DNA of 25,230 bases, from the IMG/VR virus record IMGVR_UViG_3300031951_001117, positions 1-25,230 of that record. One strand, 5' to 3'. This document shows, piece by piece, positions 6,873 through 13,823 of the stretch. This stretch comes from a virus. Every line of letters starts with the position of its first letter. The first letter of the stretch is position 1. Position numbers and translations under genes: made by a program. Under the pieces are notes generated by a model. The model was given only the letters and a program-made list of their open reading frames with translations, had not been told where the DNA came from and did not search any database.

Positions 6873-7061
6873 ATGATTACATTCACGCATAACGATTGGC
6901 ACGGCTGGCAAAGCAACGGGCAATTCTTGCTAAGCGATGAAAAGGTGAAACACCTTCGATACTTCGCAGACACCGATGCCGCTATTACTTGGCTGTATCT
7001 CGAAGGATACCGCGACGCGGCCCGCGCATTAAACACCGCGTCAAAATTAGTTGACGCCTAA
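6873..7061 (+). CDS. Unrecognised small protein (62 aa)
   Basis: Begins MITFTHNDWHGWQSNGQFLL. ATG at 6873 sits 4 nt after the previous stop with AAAGAG just upstream. The N-terminal half appears beta-rich with His and Trp residues; the C-terminal half (DAAITWLYLEGYRDAARALN) looks helical. I recognise no family. A GNRA-loop hairpin follows its stop. Confidence 0.7.
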   Translation: MITFTHNDWHGWQSNGQFLLSDEKVKHLRYFADTDAAITWLYLEGYRDAARALNTASKLVDA

Positions 7062-7071
7062 CACCACCGGA

Positions 7072-7089
7072 CGGCGGAGCAATCCGCCG
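7072..7089 (+). other. Small RNA hairpin with a GCAA tetraloop
   Basis: CGGCGGA (7072-7078) and TCCGCCG (7083-7089) form a perfect 7-bp stem closed by GCAA, a stable GNRA tetraloop, in a 66-nt gap between two genes of the cluster. No U-run follows, so it is not a complete intrinsic terminator. It may mark an RNA processing point or set the expression ratio of upstream and downstream genes. Confidence 0.55.
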
Positions 7090-7127
7090 CGAGGATGGCG
7101 CTAGTGCCAATTAGAGGGAGTAAGATT

Positions 7128-7391
7128 ATGACAGATATTTCATGCAACGGATGGCGCAATGCCAACACTTGGACAGTAAACGTATGGTTCGGCGACCAGT
7201 GGGCAGAATTGGCGGAGGATGGCTTTGACTTCTCCCCCGAATACTTGCGCGATATGGTCGAAGAGGATGTTTATAGCCTAATCGGTAAGGACAGCACCGT
7301 TGCCGGTTTCATTTGGGATATGCTTGACCTTAACACCGTCGATTGGGACGCGCTGCGCGACCATTACGCACCGGCGGAGGCTGTAGCATGA
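7128..7391 (+). CDS. Small acidic phage protein (87 aa) with a GWxNxxTWxV motif
   Basis: ATG at 7128 with GGGAG 8 nt upstream. The N-terminus MTDISCNGWRNANTWTVNVW recalls the small phage proteins that start with a GW-N-ETWNV-LWI pattern (DUF7249-type as I remember it); the match is by eye. The rest is acidic and helical. It has the first start after the hairpin and is coupled to the next gene by an ATGA overlap. Function unknown. Confidence 0.7.
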   Translation: MTDISCNGWRNANTWTVNVWFGDQWAELAEDGFDFSPEYLRDMVEEDVYSLIGKDSTVAGFIWDMLDLNTVDWDALRDHYAPAEAVA

Positions 7392-7624
7392 TTATCGACG
7401 GTATCAGATACGCCCGCAAGTGCGACGAATGCAAACAAGGCATGAATGAGGGATACGTCATTGAGGGCGGCGCAGAATATTATTGTTCCGACCCATGCTT
7501 ACACAAACACGTCACGCCCGAAGAGTTTTTAGAACTTTATGGCGAGGGCGACACGCAAACCTATTACACCGATTGGTCAGACGACCCCGACTCATGGGAC
7601 GACGAAGAGGAACTGGCAGCATGA
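7388..7624 (+). CDS. Small Cys-pair (zinc-ribbon-like) acidic protein (78 aa)
   Basis: The start ATGA overlaps the previous stop. Two Cys pairs, CDECKQG near residue 12 and CSDPCLHKH near residue 33, could bind one zinc ion as a short ribbon or treble-clef, with His residues as alternative ligands. The C-terminal third is strongly acidic (YTDWSDDPDSWDDEEE), which could imitate DNA or bind a basic host protein. Small Cys-pair proteins like this are frequent in phage accessory regions without known roles. Its stop overlaps the next start. Confidence 0.7.
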   Translation: MIIDGIRYARKCDECKQGMNEGYVIEGGAEYYCSDPCLHKHVTPEEFLELYGEGDTQTYYTDWSDDPDSWDDEEELAA

Positions 7625-7710
7625 TAGCCCACCTCGCCGCCCTAACCCTATTCGCTGGCGCTGGCGCGCTGGCGATATGGTCAATCATTCACACATTGAA
7701 AGGAAACTAA
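7621..7710 (+). CDS. One-helix membrane peptide (29 aa)
   Basis: MIAHLAALTLFAGAGALAIW is followed by SIIHTLKGN: essentially one hydrophobic helix with a short basic end. The start overlaps the previous stop as ATGA. It could be a tiny membrane effector or holin-like peptide, but it has only one helix and no lysis genes are nearby, so I do not call it a holin. The short length makes it less certain than its neighbours. Confidence 0.5.
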   Translation: MIAHLAALTLFAGAGALAIWSIIHTLKGN

Positions 7711-7714
7711 AATC

Positions 7715-7954
7715 ATGAACAAGGACATATTTCGCACCGTCAAAGAGCTACTACATAGCCGTGATTGCGTGATAATGGGTAACGCCGTCAATAATGAGGG
7801 CAGGCTATATGATGACAGCGTTGAAAACCTTCACGCGCTGGATATGCTGGAGCCGTCACTGCGCGGGCTTGTGGACGTATGCGTCGCAAGCGGCATGGAA
7901 TGCGCCGAACTGTATGAAGTCATTGGCCTGCTTGGCTTGGAGGTCGCAGCATGA
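7715..7954 (+). CDS. Unrecognised acidic helical protein (79 aa)
   Basis: ATG at 7715 with AAGGA about 10 nt upstream, 4 nt after the membrane-peptide stop. Begins MNKDIFRTVKELLHSRDCVI; overall acidic, predominantly helical, with three Cys that do not form a recognisable metal site. The stop overlaps the next start as ATGA. No family recognised. Confidence 0.7.
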   Translation: MNKDIFRTVKELLHSRDCVIMGNAVNNEGRLYDDSVENLHALDMLEPSLRGLVDVCVASGMECAELYEVIGLLGLEVAA

Positions 7955-8085
7955 TTAGACCACAAGCCGCGCCATTAGGCCGCAAGGGCCGCGTGTCCTC
8001 AGACAAGGCTTGGCCACTTCGAAACTCACAGGGCCTCACCTTCGCAGAAGCCAAGCGCCTTAGAGAGCAGGAGCAAAGCAAATGA
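7951..8085 (+). CDS. Unrecognised basic peptide (44 aa)
   Basis: Starts MIRPQAAPLGRKGRVSSDKA and ends in a charged helix (EAKRLREQEQSK). It is overlapped at both ends by neighbouring genes (ATGA at start and stop), which supports translation. Basic N-terminus and helical C-terminus could bind nucleic acid; no family recognised. Confidence 0.6.
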   Translation: MIRPQAAPLGRKGRVSSDKAWPLRNSQGLTFAEAKRLREQEQSK

Positions 8086-8261
8086 TAGACGACGACGAAG
8101 AGCCGTTTGAAAACTACACCGAACGCGCAAGCGCCACCTTGGCCTACCGCCTGATGGAATATCTGGAGTTTCTGGGCGTGATAACCGCCGAGCACGTAAA
8201 CTATCTGCGCTGGCCGCCCATTGAATTGATAGAAGATGCAGAAAAGGACATGCTGAAATGA
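8082..8261 (+). CDS. Unrecognised acidic protein (59 aa)
   Basis: Starts MIDDDEEPFENYTERASATL: strongly acidic N-terminus, then amphipathic helices (AYRLMEYLEFLGVITAEHVN). The start overlaps the preceding stop and its stop overlaps the next start, both as ATGA. It lies directly before the XRE regulator, so a co-regulator or antirepressor role is conceivable by position alone. Confidence 0.65.
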   Translation: MIDDDEEPFENYTERASATLAYRLMEYLEFLGVITAEHVNYLRWPPIELIEDAEKDMLK

Positions 8262-8437
8262 CAAGCGACGAATTTAAAGCAACACGCGAGACGCTCAAAC
8301 TGACGCAGGGCCAGCTTGCGTATAAGATTGGGCTGTCCGAAAGGTCGATCCGATACTATGAGCAAGGCGGTCGGTCTGTGCCCGCTCCGGTCTCTATCCT
8401 CTTAGAGACGTTTCTAAGGGGTCTGGAGCGTGCATAG
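8258..8437 (+). CDS. XRE-family (Cro/CI-like) transcription regulator (59 aa)
   Basis: A minimal helix-turn-helix protein: KATRETLKLTQGQLAYKIGL followed by SERSIRYYEQGGRSVPAPVS is the standard XRE pattern (LTQ..LA..IGLS...I..YE.G). It has almost no sequence beyond the DNA-binding domain, like Cro. It would bind symmetric operators as a dimer; the perfect palindromes at 6192-6237 upstream of its own operon, and the CCGTGCAYGG sites downstream, are the candidate targets. Coupled to the preceding gene by ATGA. Whether it represses or activates cannot be told. Confidence 0.85.
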   Translation: MTSDEFKATRETLKLTQGQLAYKIGLSERSIRYYEQGGRSVPAPVSILLETFLRGLERA

Positions 8438-8522
8438 CTACAATCGGGATAGTTACCTAGCAATCGCCCTCTATGCCTCTCTATGGGCTTTATATGGGCT
8501 TATAGAACTATACAAAGGATAA
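8430..8522 (+). CDS. One-helix membrane peptide (30 aa), GTG start
   Basis: Reads VHSYNRDSYLAIALYASLWA then LYGLIELYKG (first residue Met when initiated at GTG). It has a single hydrophobic helix with short polar ends. It overlaps the XRE stop by 8 nt, and AAGGGG lies about 8 nt before the GTG. The TerS gene follows 3 nt after its stop. The position is good for a gene but the size is at the limit, so certainty is modest. Confidence 0.45.
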   Translation: MHSYNRDSYLAIALYASLWALYGLIELYKG

Positions 8523-8525
8523 GAC

Positions 8526-9059
8526 ATGGCCGGACATATTAAACGACGCACGATTGCGTCGAACTTAGACAAGGTTGGCGAGACTGTTTTGCTGGAGAAG
8601 ATTGCATCCGGCCTGACAATGGCTGGCCTTGCCCGCGAACTGAACATCAGCAACCTGTCGCTCTATCATTGGATACGCAAAGACCCAGACCGAGAGGAAC
8701 GGTTCAGGCAGGCCCGGACAATCGCGGCTGACCAATGGGCGGACGAGTGCCTCGACATTGCCGACGCCTCGGACAGCACATCGGCCAACGCTGACAGGCT
8801 CAAGATCGAGACACGCAAATGGCTGGCTGGTGTTGCTGCTCCTGACAAGTTCCAAGCCAAGCCGACCACAGCGGTCCAAGTCAACGTGAACCAACTCCAC
8901 CTTGATGCACTGCGCCAGCTAAACTTGGCGTCCTCTAACCCACATGATCCTCATGAAGCCATAGACCAAGAAATAACCATAGACATCACACCCCCAAAGC
9001 AAGTCGGCTCGCATAACCTCGATGCGGACGACTTGCCGGGTGTGTTTGACGACGATTAA
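8526..9059 (+). CDS. terS: Terminase small subunit (Sf6 gp1-like)
   Basis: 177 residues. TerS recognises the packaging site on concatemeric DNA and hands it to TerL. The N-terminal HTH (about residues 25-55, IASGLTMAGLARELNISNLSLYHWIRKDP) is followed by FRQARTIAADQWADECLDIAD and, after a variable loop, RLKIETRKWLAGVAAPDKF. This order and spacing match the Sf6-type family (HTH, AR...AD...DIAD, then R...RKW...P.K). The C-terminal tail (about 115-177) is acidic and probably disordered, as expected for the TerL contact. ATG with AAAGGA 7 nt upstream. It is last in the rightward small-gene operon and divergent from TerL, an uncommon arrangement. The large palindromic region directly downstream could hold the packaging site. 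Confidence 0.82.
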   Translation: MAGHIKRRTIASNLDKVGETVLLEKIASGLTMAGLARELNISNLSLYHWIRKDPDREERFRQARTIAADQWADECLDIADASDSTSANADRLKIETRKWLAGVAAPDKFQAKPTTAVQVNVNQLHLDALRQLNLASSNPHDPHEAIDQEITIDITPPKQVGSHNLDADDLPGVFDDD

Positions 9060-9092
9060 CGGAAAACTGCCATCCGTGCATGGTTTGCCCTC

Positions 9093-9392
9093 TTCGGGCC
9101 GGGTTTAAAGAAATCCGTGCACGGTTTGGCCTTCTTAAAAATGGCTGTTTTCCGCCATCCGTGCATGGTTGGGCCAGAAGTGCATGGTTTTTCTAATAAC
9201 GTCCTATACATTTTGGGTATTTACTAATACTATATTATATACTATATATATAAATACCCCGTGTATAAGGGCTCTTGGTAGGAAAAGGTCGGCACTTCCG
9301 GCCCAACCGTGCACCGATGGCTGTTTTCTGCGGGTTTCCGCACACGCCAAACCGTGCACGGATTTTATAAACCCGGCCCAACCCGGCCCGAA
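9093..9392. repeat. Large imperfect palindrome with CCGTGCAYGG sites and AT-rich centre
   Basis: Non-coding stretch 9060-9402. Several arm pairs share one centre at about 9237.5: 9096-9107/9368-9379 (12 bp, perfect), 9111-9130/9346-9365 (20 bp, perfect), 9154-9175/9300-9321 (20 of 22), 9172-9183/9292-9303 (11 of 12) and 9215-9223/9251-9259 (9 bp, around a run of TA steps). The arms carry CCGTGCAYGG at 9074, 9115, 9159, 9307 (CCGTGCACCG) and 9352, plus a degenerate copy at 9178. CCGTGCACGG is itself palindromic. Arrays of sites around an AT-rich core are seen in replication origins and regulatory or packaging sites. The function here is unknown. Confidence 0.85.
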
Positions 9393-9402
9393 AGGATTTT
9401 GC

Positions 9403-9903
9403 GTGACCATATACCAGACTTTGAAAGAGACATTCGACTACGACCCCGACACCGGGGCGCTGACCTACCGCCAGCCAAGAGGATCACTCCCCGCCGGACG
9501 CCCAGCAGGCACGGCGGTAGCTAACGGCTACAACGTAAAGTTTAACGGTTCGTATATCATGGCCCATCGGATTATCTGGAACCTCGTAACAGGCGAATGG
9601 CCACAGCACCCTGTCCGCCATGTCAACGGCGACAAACTGGACAACCGCTGGGACAATTTAGCAGTCCACGCTCCGCTCCGTAACCGCGACCCAATCACGC
9701 GCAAGCCTGTGCCCCGTAACACTGACCGTGCTCCTGCGCATGGCGTTGGCCGTGTCTTTTTCGCCAAAGCAGGTGTGACGCTGTTTGAAGCTAACGCCAT
9801 TGTTAAGGGCGAGCGCGTATTCCTAGGCCGCTTTAAGACACCGGAAGAGGCACGAGCCGCTTTTAAGCACGCAACGGGCTACAACGCGCCGGGTTTACTA
9901 TAA
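9403..9903 (+). CDS. HNH endonuclease with AP2-like DNA-binding domain
   Basis: 166 residues from a GTG at 9403, with AAAGGA about 7 nt upstream. Earlier in-frame starts run through the palindromic region and are rejected. HNH_3 core: GSYIMAHRIIWNLVTGEWP, then VRHVNGDKLDNRWDNL, which supplies the His, Asn and metal-binding residues. The C-terminal part (GVGRVFFAKAGVTLFEANAI, then LGRFKTPEEARAAFKHA) resembles the AP2-like domain that binds DNA in phage HNH proteins. Such proteins are usually free-standing homing endonucleases that spread between phages and nick or cut near their own insertion site. It ends at the bidirectional terminator, so it could be an inserted cassette between TerS and the leftward early operon. 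Confidence 0.88.
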   Translation: MTIYQTLKETFDYDPDTGALTYRQPRGSLPAGRPAGTAVANGYNVKFNGSYIMAHRIIWNLVTGEWPQHPVRHVNGDKLDNRWDNLAVHAPLRNRDPITRKPVPRNTDRAPAHGVGRVFFAKAGVTLFEANAIVKGERVFLGRFKTPEEARAAFKHATGYNAPGLL

Positions 9904-9937
9904 AAAAAGAGGGGGCGCTATGCCCCCTCAATTTTAC
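9902..9937. terminator. Bidirectional intrinsic terminator
   Basis: GAGGGGGC (9909-9916) and GCCCCCTC (9922-9929) form a perfect 8-bp GC-rich stem with a 5-nt loop. Leftward RNA continues into seven U (9902-9908), a strong terminator for the early operon ending at 9962. Rightward RNA continues AAUUUUA, weaker but usable for the HNH gene, whose stop codon overlaps the A-tract. Confidence 0.88.
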
Positions 9938-9961
9938 AGCGCCAACATATATGTGCGCGTT

Positions 9962-10282
9962 TCAATCTTGGCTGCACATCTTTTCCTGCGCGGCTATGAG
10001 CCTATCGAGAAACCACCGGGCCTTTTTCAAGTCCTCTAACGGCTTCCCTTTCTTTTCATAGCGCCACAAATATTTTGTGACCGAACCTTTGAGGTAGCCA
10101 GCATATGCCTCCGGAGCCATCGACGCTTCGATCCCTTCGATAGCCTCGATGCCACCGGACTTATAGTGCGGAGGGCTATTGACCACATCGACCGCCTCGT
10201 CATCAACCCGAACGCGCTCGTTACACGTCTGATTAAGCGCATCCCTCACATCCTTATACCGCATAAAATCGTTCCCATACAT
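9962..10282 (-). CDS. DUF3310 family protein
   Basis: 106 residues. The core VVNSPPHYKSGGIEAIEGIE followed by YLKGSVTKYLWRYEKKGKPLEDLKKARWFLDRLI is the DUF3310 signature, a small phage family sometimes labelled nucleotide-kinase-like or SaV-like; its biochemistry is not settled to my knowledge. ATG at 10282 overlaps the primase-helicase stop (TAATG), so it is coupled. It is the last gene of the leftward early operon, before the terminator at 9902-9937. The replisome neighbourhood supports a role in nucleotide supply or replication. Confidence 0.88.
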   Translation of the reverse strand: MYGNDFMRYKDVRDALNQTCNERVRVDDEAVDVVNSPPHYKSGGIEAIEGIEASMAPEAYAGYLKGSVTKYLWRYEKKGKPLEDLKKARWFLDRLIAAQEKMCSQD

Positions 10283-12759
10283 TACACGTCCTCCCCATCA
10301 TCTGCTTTGAAGTTAATCTCAAGGCCGAAGAAATCCTCCGACTGCTCATCTATCATGGCGTTGATGACCATATAGTCTTCATCGCCAATGAGAAGTTCAA
10401 GGCCACGGAACACACGCTTCGTTCGTGTCGCCCGGTCCCTTGTGGGGTCATAGCCCCGTATCTTCATCTCGTTGTTGAACTTACGCTGCGACCAATCCTT
10501 GCCCTTTGCCTCGTTGCTATCCTTGCACCAGTCGCGGAAGTCGTTGAACGCCTCGATGGTAGTCATTTCATTGTCATCGCCAGCCACGCAACGCTCCGTA
10601 ATCCAGCGGGCCAATGCATCCTCTCCTGCGAGATACTCATCGGTAGCTTGGATAACGACCTTTGGCGGGTTCAACCCTTCAGACAGCCAAGCCTTAGCGC
10701 CTTCGATAATCCATGCTAGGATCGCGGGGTATTCCTCCTTCAGCTTATCGGGCAGGTCCATGTCCTTGACGATAGGCTTAGTCTCGAACGGGATCAGGTG
10801 CATACGCCGACGCATAGCGTCATCTACGTTAGTAATCTCTGGCTTCGTGTTGCCCGCAATCACAAGCGTGAACTGCGGCGTGAACTCAAAGTTATCCTGC
10901 CGCATGAAGCGGGCACTGATCTTGTCCCCGCCAGTAAGCGACTTCACCTTGGCTTCGTCCCACTTGCGCGACGGGTCAATCTCCTGCGCGTGCACGAGCC
11001 TCGCACCCATCAACGACGCCAACTCTGTGGGGTGTCGCTGATTGTTCGACGCCAAGAATACGTCCGCACTGGCCACGGTGGCATAATCGCCAAGGATATT
11101 GCCTATCGCTCCAAGGAAGGTTCCTTTGCCATTGCCGCCGGACCCGTGGGCGAAAGCAAGCACATGCTCCTTCGTAGATCCCGTCGCCGAATACCCAGCC
11201 AACCTTTGAAGGTAAGTGATTAACTCACTGTCACCGTTGCACGCCTCATTGAGGAACGCTTGCCATTGCGGGGCTGGCTTGCTGAAGTCCGCCTCGACCG
11301 ATGTGCATTTTGTGCACATGCGAGAACGGTCATGAGGAAGCAACTCCCCTGTCTTCAGGTCCACCATACCCGACCGGGTGTTGAGGATATAGATGTCCGC
11401 GTCTAGCTGCTCCGTCGTGGCCTGCATCGACGGCTCAACCGCAGCCAGCTTCGCCACGTTTGCAATCACATTGTATGACGCCACACGTTGAGCAATTCTC
11501 TCACCCTTTTGCGGGCTTTCAATGTTCTGCAACGCCTCGGCCGACGCGTTCGCGCAGACCTTGCGCACAATGGACAGGTGCTTGTTCGCCACGTCCTTGG
11601 CCCACTTGTTGCCATCCCATGCGACCCAGCCCATGCCGCCCACAACGTATCGGATGTCCGAAACGTGTAGCCGAGCAACGCGCTGCGCGAGAGCTATGTC
11701 GCTATACTCAATCGGCGTTTCACCCGCAGACGCCACCATGCCGAAGTCGTCGTCGTCAAAGTCCGTCACATCGAACTCATCGACCTCGCGTTTGTAGCCG
11801 AAGGCTACAGCCTTACCGGCCAGCCAATCCCAACCCAACTCATAGGGCGGGTGCATACGGCCGAAGTCCGCTTCGATAGTATCGAGCGAGTTAACCCCGT
11901 CTTCCCAACGCTCGGCCCAAGATGCGAATATCTCGAACGCGTCCGGCTCATGGTCTGGGCCACACGCCGCCTTGATGGCATAGCCCATACGGATATAGTC
12001 ATCGCGGTCAGGGAAATGCTCAGTCTTGTTTGGGATGGCAGCCACGGCAGCGGCCACATGTGTAATGCTTGGCGCGGTGAGCGACACCTGATCGACCGAC
12101 TGCCGCTCGACTGCCTTCTGCGCCGTCTTATCCGCGTGGATAATCTCGCAGCCCATCATCTCCAACGTCTCCGTCAGGTCCGCAAAGAACTGCTCAATCT
12201 TTTCCCGCGTGACCTTCTTCAACCCGGCAGGGCCACGTTGCGTCAGGTCCACATCAAGACTGTATGGCTCCTTGGTGATAGGGTGAATACCTGCGATGAC
12301 GTACTGCTGCCCGTCACCTAGAAATTCTACAAGCTGCTCGACGCCCCTGTCATCACGGAACCGCACCTGCATCCGGCCGATCTTTTCGTCGGTGCGATAC
12401 ATGAACAATCGCTTGGGGAAACGACCGATACGCATCGGGGCTTTGCCCAATGCCTTCACCGCCATATCACCAATGACCCTAGCCAGCCCCTCGTTAACAA
12501 CATCAATGTCAACCGCAGGATATTTGCTTGCCTTCAAGCCGATATTAGCGTGGCTGCGGTCCCACCGTTCAACATCATTCGGCGTCGGCACATAGTCCTG
12601 CCAGCCGTAGCCGCCCCATGTGCCCTGCGCATTCTGCCGACCGGGTGCTTTGCCTGCCTGATCCGCTTGGATTTTGGACATGGCAGATAGTTCCGCGTTT
12701 GGCGGAATTACCGACACAAGGTCGGTGAACCCGACCTCATACAGTGTCTTAAATTTCAT
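10282..12759 (-). CDS. Primase-helicase (prim-pol plus D5-like SF3 helicase)
   Basis: 825 residues. It should unwind the fork and lay down primers. Domains: an AEP/prim-pol primase-polymerase module (about 30-200) with the DID motif at 84-86 and GIHP near 157-160; a PriCT-2-like linker (about 235-325, HFPDRDDYIRMGYAIKAACG); a D5-N-like region (about 375-510); and an SF3/D5 AAA+ helicase (about 520-740) with Walker A GSGGNGKGT at 539-547, a HAQEID Walker-B-like segment and the VIAGNTKPEI sensor-1 region. The architecture matches P4-type phage/plasmid primases. ATG at 12759 overlaps the upstream stop as TAATG. It likely works with the family A polymerase at 14738. Confidence 0.92.
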   Translation of the reverse strand: MKFKTLYEVGFTDLVSVIPPNAELSAMSKIQADQAGKAPGRQNAQGTWGGYGWQDYVPTPNDVERWDRSHANIGLKASKYPAVDIDVVNEGLARVIGDMAVKALGKAPMRIGRFPKRLFMYRTDEKIGRMQVRFRDDRGVEQLVEFLGDGQQYVIAGIHPITKEPYSLDVDLTQRGPAGLKKVTREKIEQFFADLTETLEMMGCEIIHADKTAQKAVERQSVDQVSLTAPSITHVAAAVAAIPNKTEHFPDRDDYIRMGYAIKAACGPDHEPDAFEIFASWAERWEDGVNSLDTIEADFGRMHPPYELGWDWLAGKAVAFGYKREVDEFDVTDFDDDDFGMVASAGETPIEYSDIALAQRVARLHVSDIRYVVGGMGWVAWDGNKWAKDVANKHLSIVRKVCANASAEALQNIESPQKGERIAQRVASYNVIANVAKLAAVEPSMQATTEQLDADIYILNTRSGMVDLKTGELLPHDRSRMCTKCTSVEADFSKPAPQWQAFLNEACNGDSELITYLQRLAGYSATGSTKEHVLAFAHGSGGNGKGTFLGAIGNILGDYATVASADVFLASNNQRHPTELASLMGARLVHAQEIDPSRKWDEAKVKSLTGGDKISARFMRQDNFEFTPQFTLVIAGNTKPEITNVDDAMRRRMHLIPFETKPIVKDMDLPDKLKEEYPAILAWIIEGAKAWLSEGLNPPKVVIQATDEYLAGEDALARWITERCVAGDDNEMTTIEAFNDFRDWCKDSNEAKGKDWSQRKFNNEMKIRGYDPTRDRATRTKRVFRGLELLIGDEDYMVINAMIDEQSEDFFGLEINFKADDGEDV

Positions 12760-12980
12760 TAGTTTAAATCCCTCTTTTCAATTTGGTCCCGCTTCTGCAT
12801 CAGCATGTCTACCGCTGCGTCTATTATATAGAGTTCGGCATCATGCCCTGCTTCGGCTATCAGTTTATACACGGAGGTCGATATTATTACGCCGCGGTCA
12901 AACTCTTCTTCAAAACCGATGATGAATACTGGAACGAAGTCCACTTTTTGTTCTTCGTCTTTCCATCTTATCTTGTCCAT
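12759..12980 (-). CDS. Unrecognised acidic protein (73 aa)
   Basis: ATG at 12980, 2 nt after the preceding stop; its stop overlaps the primase start. Begins MDKIRWKDEEQKVDFVPVFI; alternating hydrophobic and acidic residues, with a C-terminal helix rich in Met/Lys/Glu. No family recognised. Its position directly before the primase-helicase suggests a replication accessory, by context only. Confidence 0.75.
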   Translation of the reverse strand: MDKIRWKDEEQKVDFVPVFIIGFEEEFDRGVIISTSVYKLIAEAGHDAELYIIDAAVDMLMQKRDQIEKRDLN

Positions 12981-12982
12981 TA

Positions 12983-13252
12983 CTAATCCCCTTCGGCGTC
13001 AGCGCCTTCAACCGCAATGTTGAGCGGAACGATGTCGGCGCGATCCAAGTAAGAACGGCCAGTGTAAATGATATTGTTGTCTGCATGGATTTGCGCCGTG
13101 GTTCTGTCAGCCAGAAGCGACTGTGCATAGAGCAGAAGGTCGTAGGCATCAATCTTGCCTTCGATATAAACTCTGTTAGCGATCCGTTTGGCGTAGCCAT
13201 GTGTGTTGTTGGCGATCCACTCGGCCAGTTGTGCTGCTAATACCTGTTTCAT
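12983..13252 (-). CDS. Unrecognised protein (89 aa)
   Basis: ATG at 13252 overlaps the Dam stop as ATGA. Begins MKQVLAAQLAEWIANNTHGY; the first two thirds (AKRIANRVYIEGKIDAYDLLLYAQSLL) look helical, with an acidic tail. No family recognised. An alternative frame over the same bases gives a Ser/Thr/Arg-rich product and is discounted. Part of the coupled early operon. Confidence 0.75.
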   Translation of the reverse strand: MKQVLAAQLAEWIANNTHGYAKRIANRVYIEGKIDAYDLLLYAQSLLADRTTAQIHADNNIIYTGRSYLDRADIVPLNIAVEGADAEGD

Positions 13253-13671
13253 TTGTTCTTCCCTTTGCTAAATACAACTAACGCGGACGGAAATGGTGCG
13301 CTGTTCTTGGCGCTACCAAACTTCAGCCGCCCACGGATAAATTCAATCTGCCCTTTCATGGCGTAGTCGTGCCACCATGCGGTGTCAGTCCGCGCCGGAA
13401 CGAGGCAGACGACGGTCGCGCCTGCTTGGCTGCTTTCGTATGCCTTCTTCATCCACCGCCCGATTGTGCGGCCGTATGGCGGGTTCATCCAAACAACGCC
13501 TGTCCACGGCTGCGCCAGCCCATCGTTGGCTTCAGAGAAATAGCGCGGGCATTTCGCGTTGTCAGCGGTCGCGCATACGTCCAGCGTAAAGCTATAGATT
13601 GCGTTCTGCTTGTCAAAGAAGTCCTGCGGCGTTGCCCACAAATCAGTCGCGCTGGAGAAGTGGACGCTCAT
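13249..13671 (-). CDS. dam: Phage N6-adenine DNA methyltransferase (Dam, PF05869-type)
   Basis: 140 residues, short compared with host Dam but usual for the phage Dam family. It transfers a methyl group from S-adenosylmethionine to adenine in DNA. LWATPQDFFDKQNAIYSFTL is the family's typical opening. The catalytic motif is NPPYG (63-67), a D/N-P-P-Y/F motif, and KCPRYFSEANDGLAQPW precedes it. No partner restriction gene is nearby, so it is probably an orphan enzyme protecting phage DNA or marking replication sites; the target sequence cannot be read from the protein. ATGA overlaps at both ends. Confidence 0.9.
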   Translation of the reverse strand: MSVHFSSATDLWATPQDFFDKQNAIYSFTLDVCATADNAKCPRYFSEANDGLAQPWTGVVWMNPPYGRTIGRWMKKAYESSQAGATVVCLVPARTDTAWWHDYAMKGQIEFIRGRLKFGSAKNSAPFPSALVVFSKGKNK

Positions 13672-13823
13672 TTCAAATGATCCCCTGCTTCAATCCGATC
13701 CGCCAGCCAACGTGTGCTGCGCTCAAACATATTCATCTTGCCAGTGCGAAGCCACGCAATGATTGCGTCTTTCTCGTTCACGACAGGCGGTTTCTCTTCA
13801 TTAGTTTTTGTTGGACGTGTCAT
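13668..13823 (-). CDS. Unrecognised small protein (51 aa)
   Basis: Begins MTRPTKTNEEKPPVVNEKDA and continues IIAWLRTGKMNMFERSTRWLADRIEAGDHLK. The start overlaps the regulator stop as TAATG, and its stop overlaps the Dam start as ATGA, strong support for translation. A polar N-terminus precedes an amphipathic helical region. No family recognised; it may assist the methyltransferase given the coupling. Confidence 0.65.
   Translation of the reverse strand: MTRPTKTNEEKPPVVNEKDAIIAWLRTGKMNMFERSTRWLADRIEAGDHLK

Noticed and set aside
9169-9402. N-terminal extension of the HNH gene by 78 codons
   Set aside because: It would translate through the palindrome and AT-rich core and gives an unlikely Cys/Ile-rich leader. 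The GTG at 9403 has a good ribosome site and starts the conserved part.
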